A stretch of DNA of 64,000 nt from Metridium senile (lineage: Eukaryota; Cnidaria; Anthozoa; Actiniaria; Metridiidae), in NCBI GenBank assembly GCA_949775045.1, contig OX459096.1, positions 46,656,379-46,720,378 of the forward strand, given 5' to 3'. Under the pieces are notes generated by a model that saw only the letters and a program-made list of their open reading frames with translations, ran no database searches and was not told the DNA's origin. Of this stretch, positions 21,040 to 31,311 are shown piece after piece (the stretch's first letter is position 1; each line of letters begins with the position of its first letter). Both the position numbers and the translations under genes were made by a program.

Positions 21040-24000
21040 TCACCGCCTTTTCGGGAACACTCTAATAAATAGTATGGTTGAGATAAAAACAGCGACGACT
21101 AGAGCCAAGGCTATCCACATCCACATGGAGCAATATTGACTTGTTATCCTCTCTAGGCGGTCTGATTCGTGCTTTAGTTTGGAGAAGTTCGATTCGACCA
21201 GTCTTGTTGACATTTCAAGTGACTAGATAAAAACAAAACATTATAATCGGTCATACTCTTTGTCCTGACGGGTACTAAGGGTGGTGGCATGTATAGCCAG
21301 TCCTTACGAGGTGATTTCGCTTCAAAGCGCGCAAAGGATTGTTTGTCCAAACTAACAGTTCCAAAATGGCGCCTCCCGCCAGCAATAGCCTGCGTTACAT
21401 CCAGAATTTTCTTCGTACGAAGAAAAATCCGGATGTAACGCAGGCTAGCCAGCAACGATTTCGATTCCTTTTAGGAATTTGCGTTTTGATTTTATTCTTT
21501 TTTATTGCTGATGGAACAGAGCAGAGAGAGCTTTTGCTGTCCAAGTTGCATATAATTTTTCAATGTAAAGTTATGTAATAATTATAGAGGGTTAACACGG
21601 GAAACAACTCTCTCGAACGACGCCATTTTAGAACTGTTGGCGATGCGACAAAAATGCTTCTGATTGGCTTATATACTAACCGGAAGCGAGCGCGTGAAAT
21701 CACCTGGTAGGGGAGAGGGTTGGGGAGCAAGACATGGGACAAGTTGAGAAAGGGAGAAACAATATAGGTCATATACATGATATAGCCTTCTCCATATGTT
21801 TTTTTAATAATTTCTGTGGATTGATATTCCTGTGTTTTCCTGTTGTTCATGGCAGGATGCACGGAGGAAAACAGCAATTTACTTTCTTTGACCACTTCAC
21901 CTCAATTTAGCCCTTCCTGCTAACACAGGAAACCCAGACAGAAAATGCTGACAAAATTTTACAAATTAAGCTAGAAGAATTGGAGCTAAAATAAATTGTT
22001 GCCCAGATATTTAGATCAATGAACAAGGCCTGTAAGTGTGATCAACATGTGAAAAGAAATTGTACCTAACATTGTTTGATCAATGAATAATGTCTGCTGG
22101 TGCAATCAAAATATACACCTATTTCACAAATCGTTGTCGCAATTCAAGCTACATTCCGCACTCTGAAGTCCGCAAAGGATGTCGGTATTTATTCTCCTGT
22201 TATCGATTTATTCGTAGCATATTTTGGTTGTACGTGTTTATGTTATATGGCCATAACAGTGATAGATAATGAAACAAATTTTCTTTGAAAACGAGTAATA
22301 AATCACAAATTATGTTCATATTACTGACATCCTTTGTAGGCTCCAGTGTGGAGTACATGCAGCTTCGGCTGCGACAACGATTTTTGAAATAAGTTTTTAC
22401 CTTCTTATCCTGTAGAATAACGTTGTTTGCTATCATTGACGTATGCTTCAAACTTTGAGCCATTTTCACCATATCATCAGCAATCTTTTCTTGCATGTTT
22501 TGGTGATATTGTAAAACAGCATCAATGCTTTTTTCTTTGTTATTATCATCGCCTTGTCTGAGGAAATACAGGCACTGGAGTTATAGATTTAAATCACTTT
22601 TTTCTATGACATAGCTTTGTGAAGTATTTATCAATGAATTTTTGTTTATTTAATATGTAATTCCTAATAATTGAAACTTTTCCATGACTGATCTATAATC
22701 AAATCAGTATCATTATTTTATCAACATAAGGGTGGGTGCCACTCCTCTTTCAACCTTTACCAAAGCAATTTTGCTGGTAGTACTCATTTCTCATTTGTAC
22801 TACTGAATGAAGAGAGACAATGGACAAGGGAATCATCTTGCCCCCGAGGGGGGGGGGGGTACTCCTTTAGAAAATGGATAGGGGTGCTTGACAGACCTTT
22901 TAGGGTCGAAAATAAGACCCTCGCATTCCTTTTAGGGTCTCGAACTGGCACCGTACCTTTTGGGGCTAGTTTTCGAACTTAAGATTATACATATTGAACA
23001 TTTTTTTAATGTGGTCATACCTTTTAGGGTCTGAAATCGTCTGAAATGAGTATCTGGGTTAATTTATGCGTACCTTTTAGGGTCATTTTCAAAACCGTCC
23101 GTCGAGCACCCCTATCCATTTTCTAAGGAAGTACCCCCCCCCCCCCCCGGGATCTTGCCTAAGGACACAACTTAGTCGCTCAGGCCATGAATAGAATCAA
23201 GGCCTTTTGACCCAGGATTCAATTCAATGATCCCTTGGCTACCATGTCTTCCAAATAGAGTCCTCAAGTGTGACATCACAAATTTGACAAGAATTTGACA
23301 AGAATTGGACAAATAGCAGCTAGATATGGAGATATGGCCATTTGAATATATGATTTTCTCATACAAACCACTCCATTTTTACTGCTCTTTCAAGTGCATT
23401 TATTGGTCAGTTTTGAGAAAATGCAATGTTGGTAGAAATTACATCACTACATTACACTTCTCTTCATCCTCGGGAACCCAGGGGTAATCTTCTGTCGCTC
23501 GTTTCTTGCTCCCAAAATAAATACCCCTGGGAACATAGTCTGTTGAAGCTAGCTTGTTCTGGAAGTCAAAATTCAGCTCTTTCCTGATTGGTCGACCTTA
23601 TTAGGTCGACCAATGAAAATCAAGATAACCATTCAAAGAATGTCGTTAAATAAGTTTGAATTTTGACTTCCGGAACAAGCTCTATCAGACTACGTTCCCA
23701 AGGGTATTTATTCTGGGAGAGAAAAGGAGCGACAGAAGATTACCCCTGGGTTCCCGAGGATGACTTCTCTTGTTTTCTCCCAACATTCTGTATGTTCAGA
23801 TCAGACTAGATTACATTATTTAGAAGACTACATGTATACCACCGTTTTATATGATGTAAGCAAGAGACAGACAAAATGCAACTGCAAAATGAAGTGAATA
23901 GAAATTACCTTCTGTTTCTGACAGCTTGAGAATCTAAAAGATGATCAAATATAAGAATGGCTGTTGAACCTACATTTTGTAACTATCTAAGACATCCATG

Positions 24001-27000
24001 GAATGGATAAATTTTTACATATTCTTTACTATCAATCACATGACTTTTCATCAAAACTTTAGTGCTTGACTGAAGGGCAAGTAACTTCACTTGGTATTCT
24101 AAAGAAACTTTTATTTTGTCTCTTCGTTTTCAAATGCTACATCCAAACACTGCATGAGCAAAAACACAACATTTTTTTAGATGTTAATAAACTAAAACAA
24201 GAGTCACTTGTAGTGAACTACGACTTTGTTGCCCTTCAGTCAGTACCGGAAGTGATGTCTATTGATAGTATTTAAGAATTAAGGATATCTTGGAGATCTT
24301 AATTGCTTGGTTTTAAATTGTTAGCCTTAGCTTTTAATTATTCATCCTTGGGAACCCAGGGGTAATCTTCTGTCGCTCGTTTCTCGCTCCCAGAATAAAT
24401 ACCCCTGGGAACGAAGTCTGTTGGAGCTTGTTCCGGAAGTCAAAATTCAAACTTATTTAACGACTTTCTTTGAATGGTTATCTTGATTTTCACCTAATAA
24501 GGTCGACTAATCAGGAAGGAGCTGAATTTTGACTTCCGGAACAAGGTCCAACAGACTATGTTCTGAAATGAACCAGGGAGGTGAACTAACAGCCAGCTTT
24601 AAAATTGTTTAGACACTGCACACAGGACACTGCACACTGCACACTGGACAATGATTTTAAATCGTGTACAACAATTGTTTACCATTTAGTACACTGAATA
24701 TGTTGTTAACTTTCAAACAAGAATTTTTACTTTTGTTATCATTGGTCTGAATTTGAGCACTGTAAGTTGTTACTTCACCCTCTATAAATAAAGTTTATTG
24801 TATTGTTGTAAAAACCCTACAATATGACCAGCATATGGCAAAATAGATTAATTGAGTGGGACTCTGAGGGAAGGAAAGAATGCTAAGTTTATCCACCAAA
24901 CTCTAGCTCCTAAGAAATGTACAATAGACTTTTATCAAATGATGGTCATGTTTATTCCCATGAGAGCGAAAGCCTCTGTTTGGAATGTTCTGAAATGTTC
25001 TGAAATGCATAAAGGAGGGTCCTGAAGGGGTAAAATGGGAGCTGGGATTGGCCTTATTTTTGACTGGGATTTACAAATAAAAAAAAACAATGGAAAATGG
25101 GAATGGGATTGAAAACTTGAGCAAAACTGATGGGATTATGTGATTTTTGTCCTGGATTTGGTATATAATCAGGACCCTCATAAAGGGGAAGGGAACCCAA
25201 GGGATTCAAAACCTATTGTTTCAACCAATATGGTGGCCCATGATAAAAGCAAATATCTTGAGAGTCCCTATAATACTTACTTGTTCCCATCAATTCATCT
25301 CGCATTTCTTTCTCAATTCTTGCCTTGGTTTTGATGTGTAGCTCATGTACTTTCTCAGGGTTTGTATCTATCTTTATCATATGACTCACAGGACGAGAAA
25401 GTTGCTGACTTGCAAGAGCTTTTTCACTGATAGAATCCTACAAAAACAATTAAATTAAATGTCAAAATAATTACAACAAATTGTCACCTTATGCTAGTAC
25501 ATATTAATTATAAAACTAGACTAAAGCACCAGCACCATTAAGCCATTAGGATACCCCAATGATAATTGGGACTGATTTTACCTGACATACATACATACAA
25601 ATGAATGTATTACTGGGTGAATCTTAATTCAATCTTGGTGAATCCCAGAAGGATTTAACAAGTTATGACATCAATTAGTTACAAAATACTTTGCACTACA
25701 TACATTACATATATTTACAAGCTTGCAACACTCAGTTCACTAGTCAGATGATTGAAGAAATTGCACAAATATTTATACATAATAGATGTCTGAGTCAATC
25801 AACCCATCAATCTTAAACAATAAAGGAAAGAAAGAATCGTGGAAGAATGTTGAATGAATGAAGGAGGAACAGGGAAAGAAGGGAAAGAAGAGATAAATGA
25901 ATGGATTGCTCCCATGTTCCCTTGGTCGTTTTGCATTTTCTCCCTTGTTCCCCATAAGTAATAATAATAATAATAATAATTTATTTCTTCAGCGCATTCC
26001 ATACTATCTCAATGCTCTTACAAATATCAATAACAGAATATATACATAATATTTATTATTTATATACATATAAAAAAATGGATTTTAAGACATTGTTCAT
26101 AAACTTTGTTCAAATAAATAGGTTTTTAGCATCTTCTTGAAAACGTTGACAGATGGTGCTTTTCTTGTCTCTAGCGGGACTTTGTTCTATAGTCTAGGAG
26201 CACATACACTGAAAGCTCTCCCACCGTAGCTGTTGGTTTTGTATATTGGCTCTTCCATTCTCAGATGATCAGCTCCAGAACGCAGTGTTCTTCTAGGTTT
26301 GTGAAGTAAAATAACTGTTTCCCTGAAAAGTTTTACCTTATGATCCCATGATCCCTAAAACTATTGTTTTATCATATATTGTTCCCTTGTTCCCTGAAAA
26401 TAATTTGGCAGTATCCCTTGTTCCCTTAAAATAAATGTGATTGTTCCCTAATCCCTAAAACCCCTGGGAGGGGCTCAGGTCTGGAGTGGATTGATGAATG
26501 ACTGAAAAAAGGAATGGATGTATGAATGAATAAAATAAGGGATGTAGCAGCGAGAAAATTAAGAATGAATGAAATAATGACAGAATGGATAAACAAATGA
26601 AACAAATAAGGAGAGGAGAAAGAAAGTGAGTACCTAGGAGAGGAATGGATTGACAGCTAGTGAACAAAATTACCTTTCTTACAGTTTCAATGAGTCCTTT
26701 CAAAAAATTTACTCTCTTTGAGTATTCACTCATTTTATCAGGATTCGGTTTACTGAAACAAAGTAAAGGTAACAAAGTAAATTTTGCAATAAATTAGAAA
26801 TCACATGATTAAACCATTATACAAATACAAAAAGTGATCTACTGTAGTTATCAAAGCTAAATAGATGAGAGCATGTCTCAACTGTGAGATACAGTGTGTC
26901 CATTTTATTTTCTCAATGGAGAAGAACAAATAAATAAATAAATCAACACATCTGTTTGACAATGTGTATCTTCATTTCAATGACAAAAGTCACAGTACCA

Positions 27001-28590
27001 CAACAAATCTCTGCTCATAAATCATTACCTTTCCATTTTAGATAACTCATTGAGCTGATTCTGCAAAGCACTGACATACTGAAAGCAAACAATACACACA
27101 AATGGTAATCATGATATGGCACAGCATCTCAAATTATGTCACTCTATGAATTGTTTTTGAAACTCAACTTTAATTTGCAAACAAGGATTAAGAATTAATT
27201 ATAGGTCGAGCCACTATAGCCTACATTGACAATGTGTTTAATTTTTTTACAGTAATTATAATATTATGATACTATGAAAATCAGTAGACTGGTAATCATG
27301 CCCCAAAAATTCCGTCCACGTGACCAATCTTTTTTGTACCATGTGATCGCTTCTGGCCAATCATTTTGCTCAAAATTGGTCATGTGGTACAAAAAGACAC
27401 ACCCCCAAGGCCAAATTTTCAACGTACATTTAACCACTCTAGTGATTTTTATAGTAATAATATAGAATAACACATGAGAGACTGAGATATATATATGGAA
27501 TTCATCTTCAAGTGTTCAAATTTGATATCTCCCGAGTGAGCGCAGTTAATAAGCATGATTAATATTGGTTTTAAACAAGAGAAGATAAATCGCATATATA
27601 ATCATGAATTGGGCAATAAAATAATAATTTATAGAAAGATATAAATTTATTTAAAAAAAAAATTATAATAAGCAATTATTGAATGAGGCTCAGTATAATA
27701 TGAAGGATTATGCAAAGTGAGTAGGTTGTTATCCAAAGAAGCCATAGCCTAGGAGGGTAACACTAAGATTTCATATTCCAATATTTCAAATACTAATTCT
27801 ACATATCATACTGAACCCGATTTCAATAATTATTTTATTTTATTTATATTATATTATTATATTTTATTTATATTATTATTTTATTCATTCACTGAAATAT
27901 TTCCAGAAATTATAAACCAGGCAAGTGTGGCAAAAAGTACACTATTGAATGGTTATTTTGTGTTTTATAATTTGCCGGCCACCTCCATTTTCTCACTCAC
28001 TCACAAGCCTGAGTGAAAACAAAGTCGAAATTCTAACGTGACGTCACAGCGATAACAATATTTTTTTTGATTATTGAACACTGTGAGTTATCGAGCATAT
28101 ATATTGCTTGCTCATACAATGATACGAAGAATTCTTCAGTTGATTTCAACCAATCAGAAATATTTTGAATCAATAACAATGCATGCATGACGATTATAAT
28201 GATGATTTATGACGATAGTTAATTGCAAAAGATAAGACTTCACTTCAGATTCAGCAGATTCAATAATGCATAAAGCTTTAGTCCAGACTCTAGTTAAATA
28301 ATAAATAAAATTTAAATCTCAATCGTTTTAAAATTAACACGTACTAGGAATATAATATAGCTTAATATTATTCTGTTATTTAATAACACAAAAACTATCT
28401 TGATCGACGTGGCTTTTTTCTCTTGAAATTATAAATATTAAGATCACAAATAAATATATTTCAATGCTTTATGTGATACCTTCTCTAGCCTCCATTCTAC
28501 CCCTTCTTGATTGTCTTGCTGTTCATTGGCCATTGATTCACAACGCCGTAAAAGCCTTTGAAGAGTTATTTCTAACCTACACGGCGCCAT
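21040..28590 (-). CDS. USE1: USE1, ER-Golgi SNARE (vesicle transport protein USE1)
   Basis: Exons in transcript order: 28590-28480, 27078-27029, 26752-26674, 25437-25281, 23933-23909, 22557-22401, 21222-21040. All introns are GT-AG and in phase; 762 coding bases give 253 aa, close to the vertebrate length of about 259. The N-terminus (MAPCRLEITLQRLLRRCESM, then EWRLEKYVSALQNQL) matches the USE1 family start. FLKGLIETVRK and EMRDELMGT are further family landmarks. Exons 6-7 carry the SNARE helix (QNMQEKIADDMVKMAQSLK, then LVESNFSKLKHESDRLERI), followed by a C-terminal membrane anchor (about 226-248) and the short tail FIRVFPKRR. USE1 is known as a Q-SNARE in retrograde Golgi-to-ER fusion with syntaxin 18, Sec20 and Sec22. 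Introns are packed with MITEs. One exon is only 25 bp. Confidence 0.95.
21307..21705. mobile_element. Nested inverted-repeat element downstream of the last USE1 acceptor
   Basis: The outer arms (GAGGTGATTTCGCTTCAAAG...AACAGTTCCAAAATGGCG) pair imperfectly with the complement at 21622-21705. Inside sits a second near-perfect hairpin, 21387-21446 (AGCCTGCGTTACATCC arms), which looks like a separate insertion. It lies in the USE1 intron before the last exon. Confidence 0.65.
22125..22390. mobile_element. MITE family F, copy 2 (USE1 intron)
   Basis: The arms read TTCACAAATCGTTGTCGCAA and complement (GCGACAACGATTTTTGAAAT), then CGCACTCTGAAGTCCGC... against its partner near 22328-22345. It ends about 10 bp from the donor of the SNARE-encoding exon at 22401. 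Confidence 0.7.
22843..23151. mobile_element. Element with poly-G/poly-C ends and 8-bp target duplication (family G, copy 1)
   Basis: It starts CCCGAGG followed by a G run and TACTCCTTTAGAAAATGGAT, and ends with the complement (ATCCATTTTCTAAGGAAGTA plus a C run and GGG). ATCTTGCC flanks both ends (22835-22842, 23152-23159), an 8-bp duplication. The core repeats TACCTTTTAGGGTC several times. A second copy is at 29195-29443. Confidence 0.85.
23465..23762. mobile_element. MULE-like MITE, family E full copy, 9-bp target duplication
   Basis: The terminal arms CATCCTCGGGAACCCAGGGG and complement extend, with small gaps, through most of the 298-bp element. The nine bases ACTTCTCTT occur immediately outside both ends (23456-23464 and 23763-23771). 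A 9-bp duplication and long arms fit Mutator-like elements. It lies in a USE1 intron. Confidence 0.85.
24068..24240. mobile_element. Short inverted-repeat element (USE1 intron)
   Basis: The ends GACTGAAGGGCAA and complement TTGCCCTTCAGTC enclose imperfectly paired arms (GTAACTTCACTTG against AAGAGTCACTTGTAGTG). The superfamily is unknown. Confidence 0.6.
24343..24564. mobile_element. MITE family E, copy with truncated right end
   Basis: It starts CATCCTTGGGAACCCAGGGG and follows the 23465 copy through both inner arms (CTTGTTCCGGAAGTC), but stops near 24564 without the right-hand terminal arm. It lies in the same USE1 intron as the full copy, about 0.6 kb away. Confidence 0.75.
24931..25247. 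mobile_element. MITE family H, long copy (USE1 intron)
   Basis: The ends TTTATCAAATGATGGTCATG and CCATGATAAA match both ends of the 129-bp relative at 30678-30805, which lacks about 190 bp of the interior. It ends 34 bp from the donor end of a USE1 exon (25281). Confidence 0.65.
25959..26325 (-). mobile_element. 5'-truncated CR1/L2-like non-LTR retrotransposon tail
   Basis: The minus strand encodes the C-terminal end of a non-LTR reverse transcriptase polyprotein: KPRRTLRSGADHLRM, then YGGRAFSVCAPRL, a TAG at 26187-26189 where this family has Trp, NKVPLETRKAPSVNVFKK, and a stop. It ends in a (ATT)n microsatellite (25959-25984 on the plus strand) instead of poly(A), as CR1/L2-like elements do. 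It lies in a USE1 intron and is a dead fragment. Confidence 0.8.
27255..27465. mobile_element. Diverged inverted-repeat element (USE1 intron 1)
   Basis: The left arm TACTATGAAAATCAGTAGAC pairs with the complement of the right end (CACTAGAGTGG-type) with several mismatches. Inner segments TTTGTACCATGTGATC and GTCATGTGGTACAAAAA also pair. Confidence 0.55.
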
Positions 28591-28595
28591 CTTGG
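28582..28595 (-). promoter_or_regulatory. YY1-like initiator motif over the USE1 start codon
   Basis: The minus strand reads CCAAGATGGCGCCG, with the ATG inside it being the USE1 start. AAGATGGCG is the core of the YY1 site often found at +1 of housekeeping genes, where it can set both transcription and a short-leader translation start. The functional reading is inference. Confidence 0.45.
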
Positions 28596-28817
28596 ATTGA
28601 GAGCTGGCCCAGAGGGATTGGGTAAGAGGGTAGAAAGATGTTTTTATTGGGGGGAGGGGAGGGAGGTAAAAACATCTGTAAATCAAAATAAATTTGAGGG
28701 AAAATAAAAAAAGGATTTAATAAAAACTAAAACATAATAGATCAGACAATTACTAGTCAACCCCTTTTGAGTTTTAAGAAATTATAAGAATAACAGAGAG
28801 AGAGGAGCTAAAAAACA

Positions 28818-28909
28818 ATAGGTAATATAATGAAATTTGTAACACCGTAAAAATGTTGACTTAACTTTACTGACGTTTCGAGCTTTAGCCCTTCGTCGGA
28901 GTAAAAGAG
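28818..28909. repeat. Repeat family D, copy 2
   Basis: It carries AGGTAATATAATGAAATTTG, ACACCGTAAAAATGTTGAC and one hairpin arm (TTTACTGACGTTTCGAGCTT) shared with 16614 and 60256-60330. Confidence 0.7.
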
Positions 28910-29194
28910 TTAGACTAAGAGAGATACTGAGTATAAGTATGAAGCGGGAAAAGTGACGAACCAATCAAAAAGCGATAGAAAATGTAGTAGGAGTTAAAGA
29001 ACAATGGAAAAATTAATTGAAGCCACCCTCGAAATTGTTCTGGATCCACCACCGTTATCAGTGAGTGAGACTCGGTTGCATACCGTGCCGTGGAGGCTAG
29101 ATAAACCTTTTCTGTGAAACAACCAATTGATTAAACCAGTAAATCGGGAGTTTTTTTCTGGTGTAGGGCCGAGATAGAAAAGGAAGGGAAAGCG

Positions 29195-29443
29195 TAGTCC
29201 GGGGGGGAGGGGAAATAAGAGGGTCGAAAATAAGACCCTCGCGTACCTTTTAGGGTCTCGAACTGGCACCGTACCTTTTAGGGTCAGTTTATTGAAAAAG
29301 TTTTAAATGTGGTTGTACCTTTTAGGGTCTGAAATCAGTATCTGAGTTAATTTATGCGCACGTACCTTTAGGGGACATTTTCAAAACCGTCCGTCGAGCA
29401 CCCCTATTCAATTTTTAAGGGAGTCCCCCCCCCCCTCTCCGGA
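29195..29443. mobile_element. Family G element, copy 2 (poly-G/poly-C ends)
   Basis: It shares the GTCGAAAATAAGACCCTCGC, TCTCGAACTGGCACCGTACC and CCGTCCGTCGAGCACCCCTA blocks with 22843-23151. The left end has lost the ATGGATAGGGGTGC part. Confidence 0.75.
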
Positions 29444-29707
29444 GCGTAGTCTCCCCTATAGCCTCCTTTGCAGCCGCTCCTTTGTGTCGTCATGCAATAC
29501 GAGTCTCGTATTTGGCCGTAGCAGTGTACATGTTTAGCCTCGTCACGCAACGCTCTCCAGGGGAGACCAGCTATAGGGGACCGGCGTGGATGGCATTATT
29601 GTGTGGCTTGAGAAACGCAGTCACTGAACAACCAAGAGGACCTCTTTTTAAAAAAGTGCATTTGGTGTTGTATGTGTCCCGACAGTTCCACAATGCTGTT
29701 TCATGCA

Positions 29708-29877
29708 CAGGGCTCGAAATAGGAAAAATTTTGGCCTGCCACTTACAGATAAAAGAACATTGAAAGATGATTTCCGGTAAATTCTGACTGCAATTTTGAA
29801 TCCCATTTGGCAGTTCATACTGATTTTTGCCTGCCAAACCTTAAATTTGGCCATTGGCAGGCAGCTATTTCGAGCCC
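29708..29877. mobile_element. hAT-like MITE with 7-8-bp target duplication
   Basis: It starts CAGGGCTCGAAATAG and ends CTATTTCGAGCCC. TCATGCA occurs immediately outside both ends (29701-29707, 29878-29884). The internal arm GGCCTGCC pairs with GGCAGGC. 'CAGGGCTCGAAAT' ends are common in hAT MITEs of marine invertebrates (from memory). Confidence 0.8.
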
Positions 29878-30677
29878 TCATGCAGCATCGACGTTTGGAC
29901 GGTCACTGATCTCGTGCATGTAAAACAACTCTACAAGTAGACTGTGGTTTATTTATTGCTTTAATATTCCCTTAAAGAGATTACAAAAACATGATATAAT
30001 AGAGTGGTTTTCATTAACCCGTGAAACAAAGTGTACTAATTAAAGAGTAAGTCAAATAACAACATAACACAATAGAATCAAGGTGCATTAAAGAGTAATA
30101 TACTAGAAGTGTGTTTCAAGGGTAAATAACAACCACTGTAGTAGTAAAAACTTGTGATGAGCATGCAAATAGTTACCAATAGTGATATACCATATAAAGA
30201 GCCTCAGGCATAGACTGCAACAAGAGTAACAACTTCCGGGGAGTTAAAGTATCGGGTATGCTCGATTTTCAAAAGCACCCGTTAAAGATATCGGAAATCT
30301 TTTAAAAAGGGAGTTGTTGTGTGTTGTTGTTGTTGATTTTCAACTCCTAAGAGTTACAACAAGTAAAACATTAAACCAAAAAAGCGTGTAAAGTCGGATG
30401 GGATTTTCCAGATACCAAGAAATGTGGAAATTCTAACCCGCTAAAAGATGCTAAATCGAGGATTTTTGCACCTAAGAGATACAACGAGCATCCCCAATAC
30501 TTTTATACCAGAAGTCCCCATCTCTAGTTAAAACTTTGTTTGCAGTCAACCTGATCAGCTCGCAATGGATCATGTTTTACTATGTGATTCAGTGCAAAGA
30601 CATCGACCTCGTCTTTATGTCCCTACCTAGTAAATATATTTAGTAAGCTATTTAGAAGAATGCCTTACGTATTCGCT

Positions 30678-30805
30678 TTTATCACGGGCCGCCATATTGG
30701 TTTTGAATCCCTTGGGTCCCCTGGACCTCGCTTTCATGCGTTTCAGAACATTCCAAACAAAGGTTTTCACTCTCATGGGAATAAACATGGCCGTTGTGTG
30801 ATAAA
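30678..30805. mobile_element. MITE family H, short copy
   Basis: The ends TTTATCACGGGCCGCCAT and ATGGCCGTTGTGTGATAAA enclose sequence matching both flanks of the 24931-25247 element in inverse orientation. The overlapping 94-codon ORF is therefore not a gene. Confidence 0.7.
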
Positions 30806-31098
30806 GGCCCATTGGATACATATCATTGTTATCAAAACTATCAAATTAATAATAAATCTTTGGACTTTTGGTTCTAACTTAATACCGGTTATTTACAAAA
30901 TTGATATCAATCTAGACATTAGTCTATTCATTGATTTTCTATAATTATTTTACTTATTACAAGAATTGGAATAAACATGTAAGGTGAATGATAAACATTA
31001 TAAAGTTACTTTATTGATCTTTGACGTTACTTGTTCTAACAAACACTATCCCAGTCGGCACACACTTATTTAACCACTAGAGTTAATAATCGTACATT

Positions 31099-31250
31099 TC
31101 ACCCCACTCATTTCCTTAGATACACACCGACACCGCACACACTAGGTGATCCACTAGTTATCATGTATTTTTACTCCACTCATTTCCTTAGATATACCGA
31201 CACAGCACACACTACGTGATCCACTAGTTATCCTTCATTTTTACTCCAAT
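31099..31250. repeat. 72-bp tandem duplication in NBR1 3' flank
   Basis: Two copies of a unit starting CCACTCATTTCCTTAGATA (31105 and 31177) each contain GTGATCCACTAGTTATC. They lie 60-210 bases beyond the NBR1 stop and probably in its 3' UTR, given an AATAAA on the minus strand at 31015-31010. Confidence 0.8.
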
Positions 31251-31311
31251 TGTTTAGAAAAACACATAAGAATAACCTCTATTGAGTTATTTTTCTAATA
31301 TAGTAACACGC

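Larger units (their letters stand above)
28591..31311. other. Intergenic between USE1 and NBR1, repeats only
   Basis: It contains the USE1 promoter side, repeat family D (28818-28909), family G (29195-29443), a hAT-like MITE (29708-29877), family H (30678-30805) and the NBR1 3' flank. No gene is supported. ORFs at 29482-29881 fall across mobile elements. Confidence 0.55.

Noticed and set aside
25773..26775. Phe/Ser/Pro-rich minus-strand ORFs
   Set aside because: They arise from degenerate GAATGAATG/GGGAAAGAA microsatellite and the retrotransposon tail; only 26752-26674 is real coding (USE1 exon 3).
29482..29881. Overlapping ORFs of 77-93 codons
   Set aside because: They cross a hAT-like MITE and neighbouring repeats; no conserved motif.
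30660..30944. 94-codon ORF near NBR1 3' side
   Set aside because: It covers the short family H MITE.
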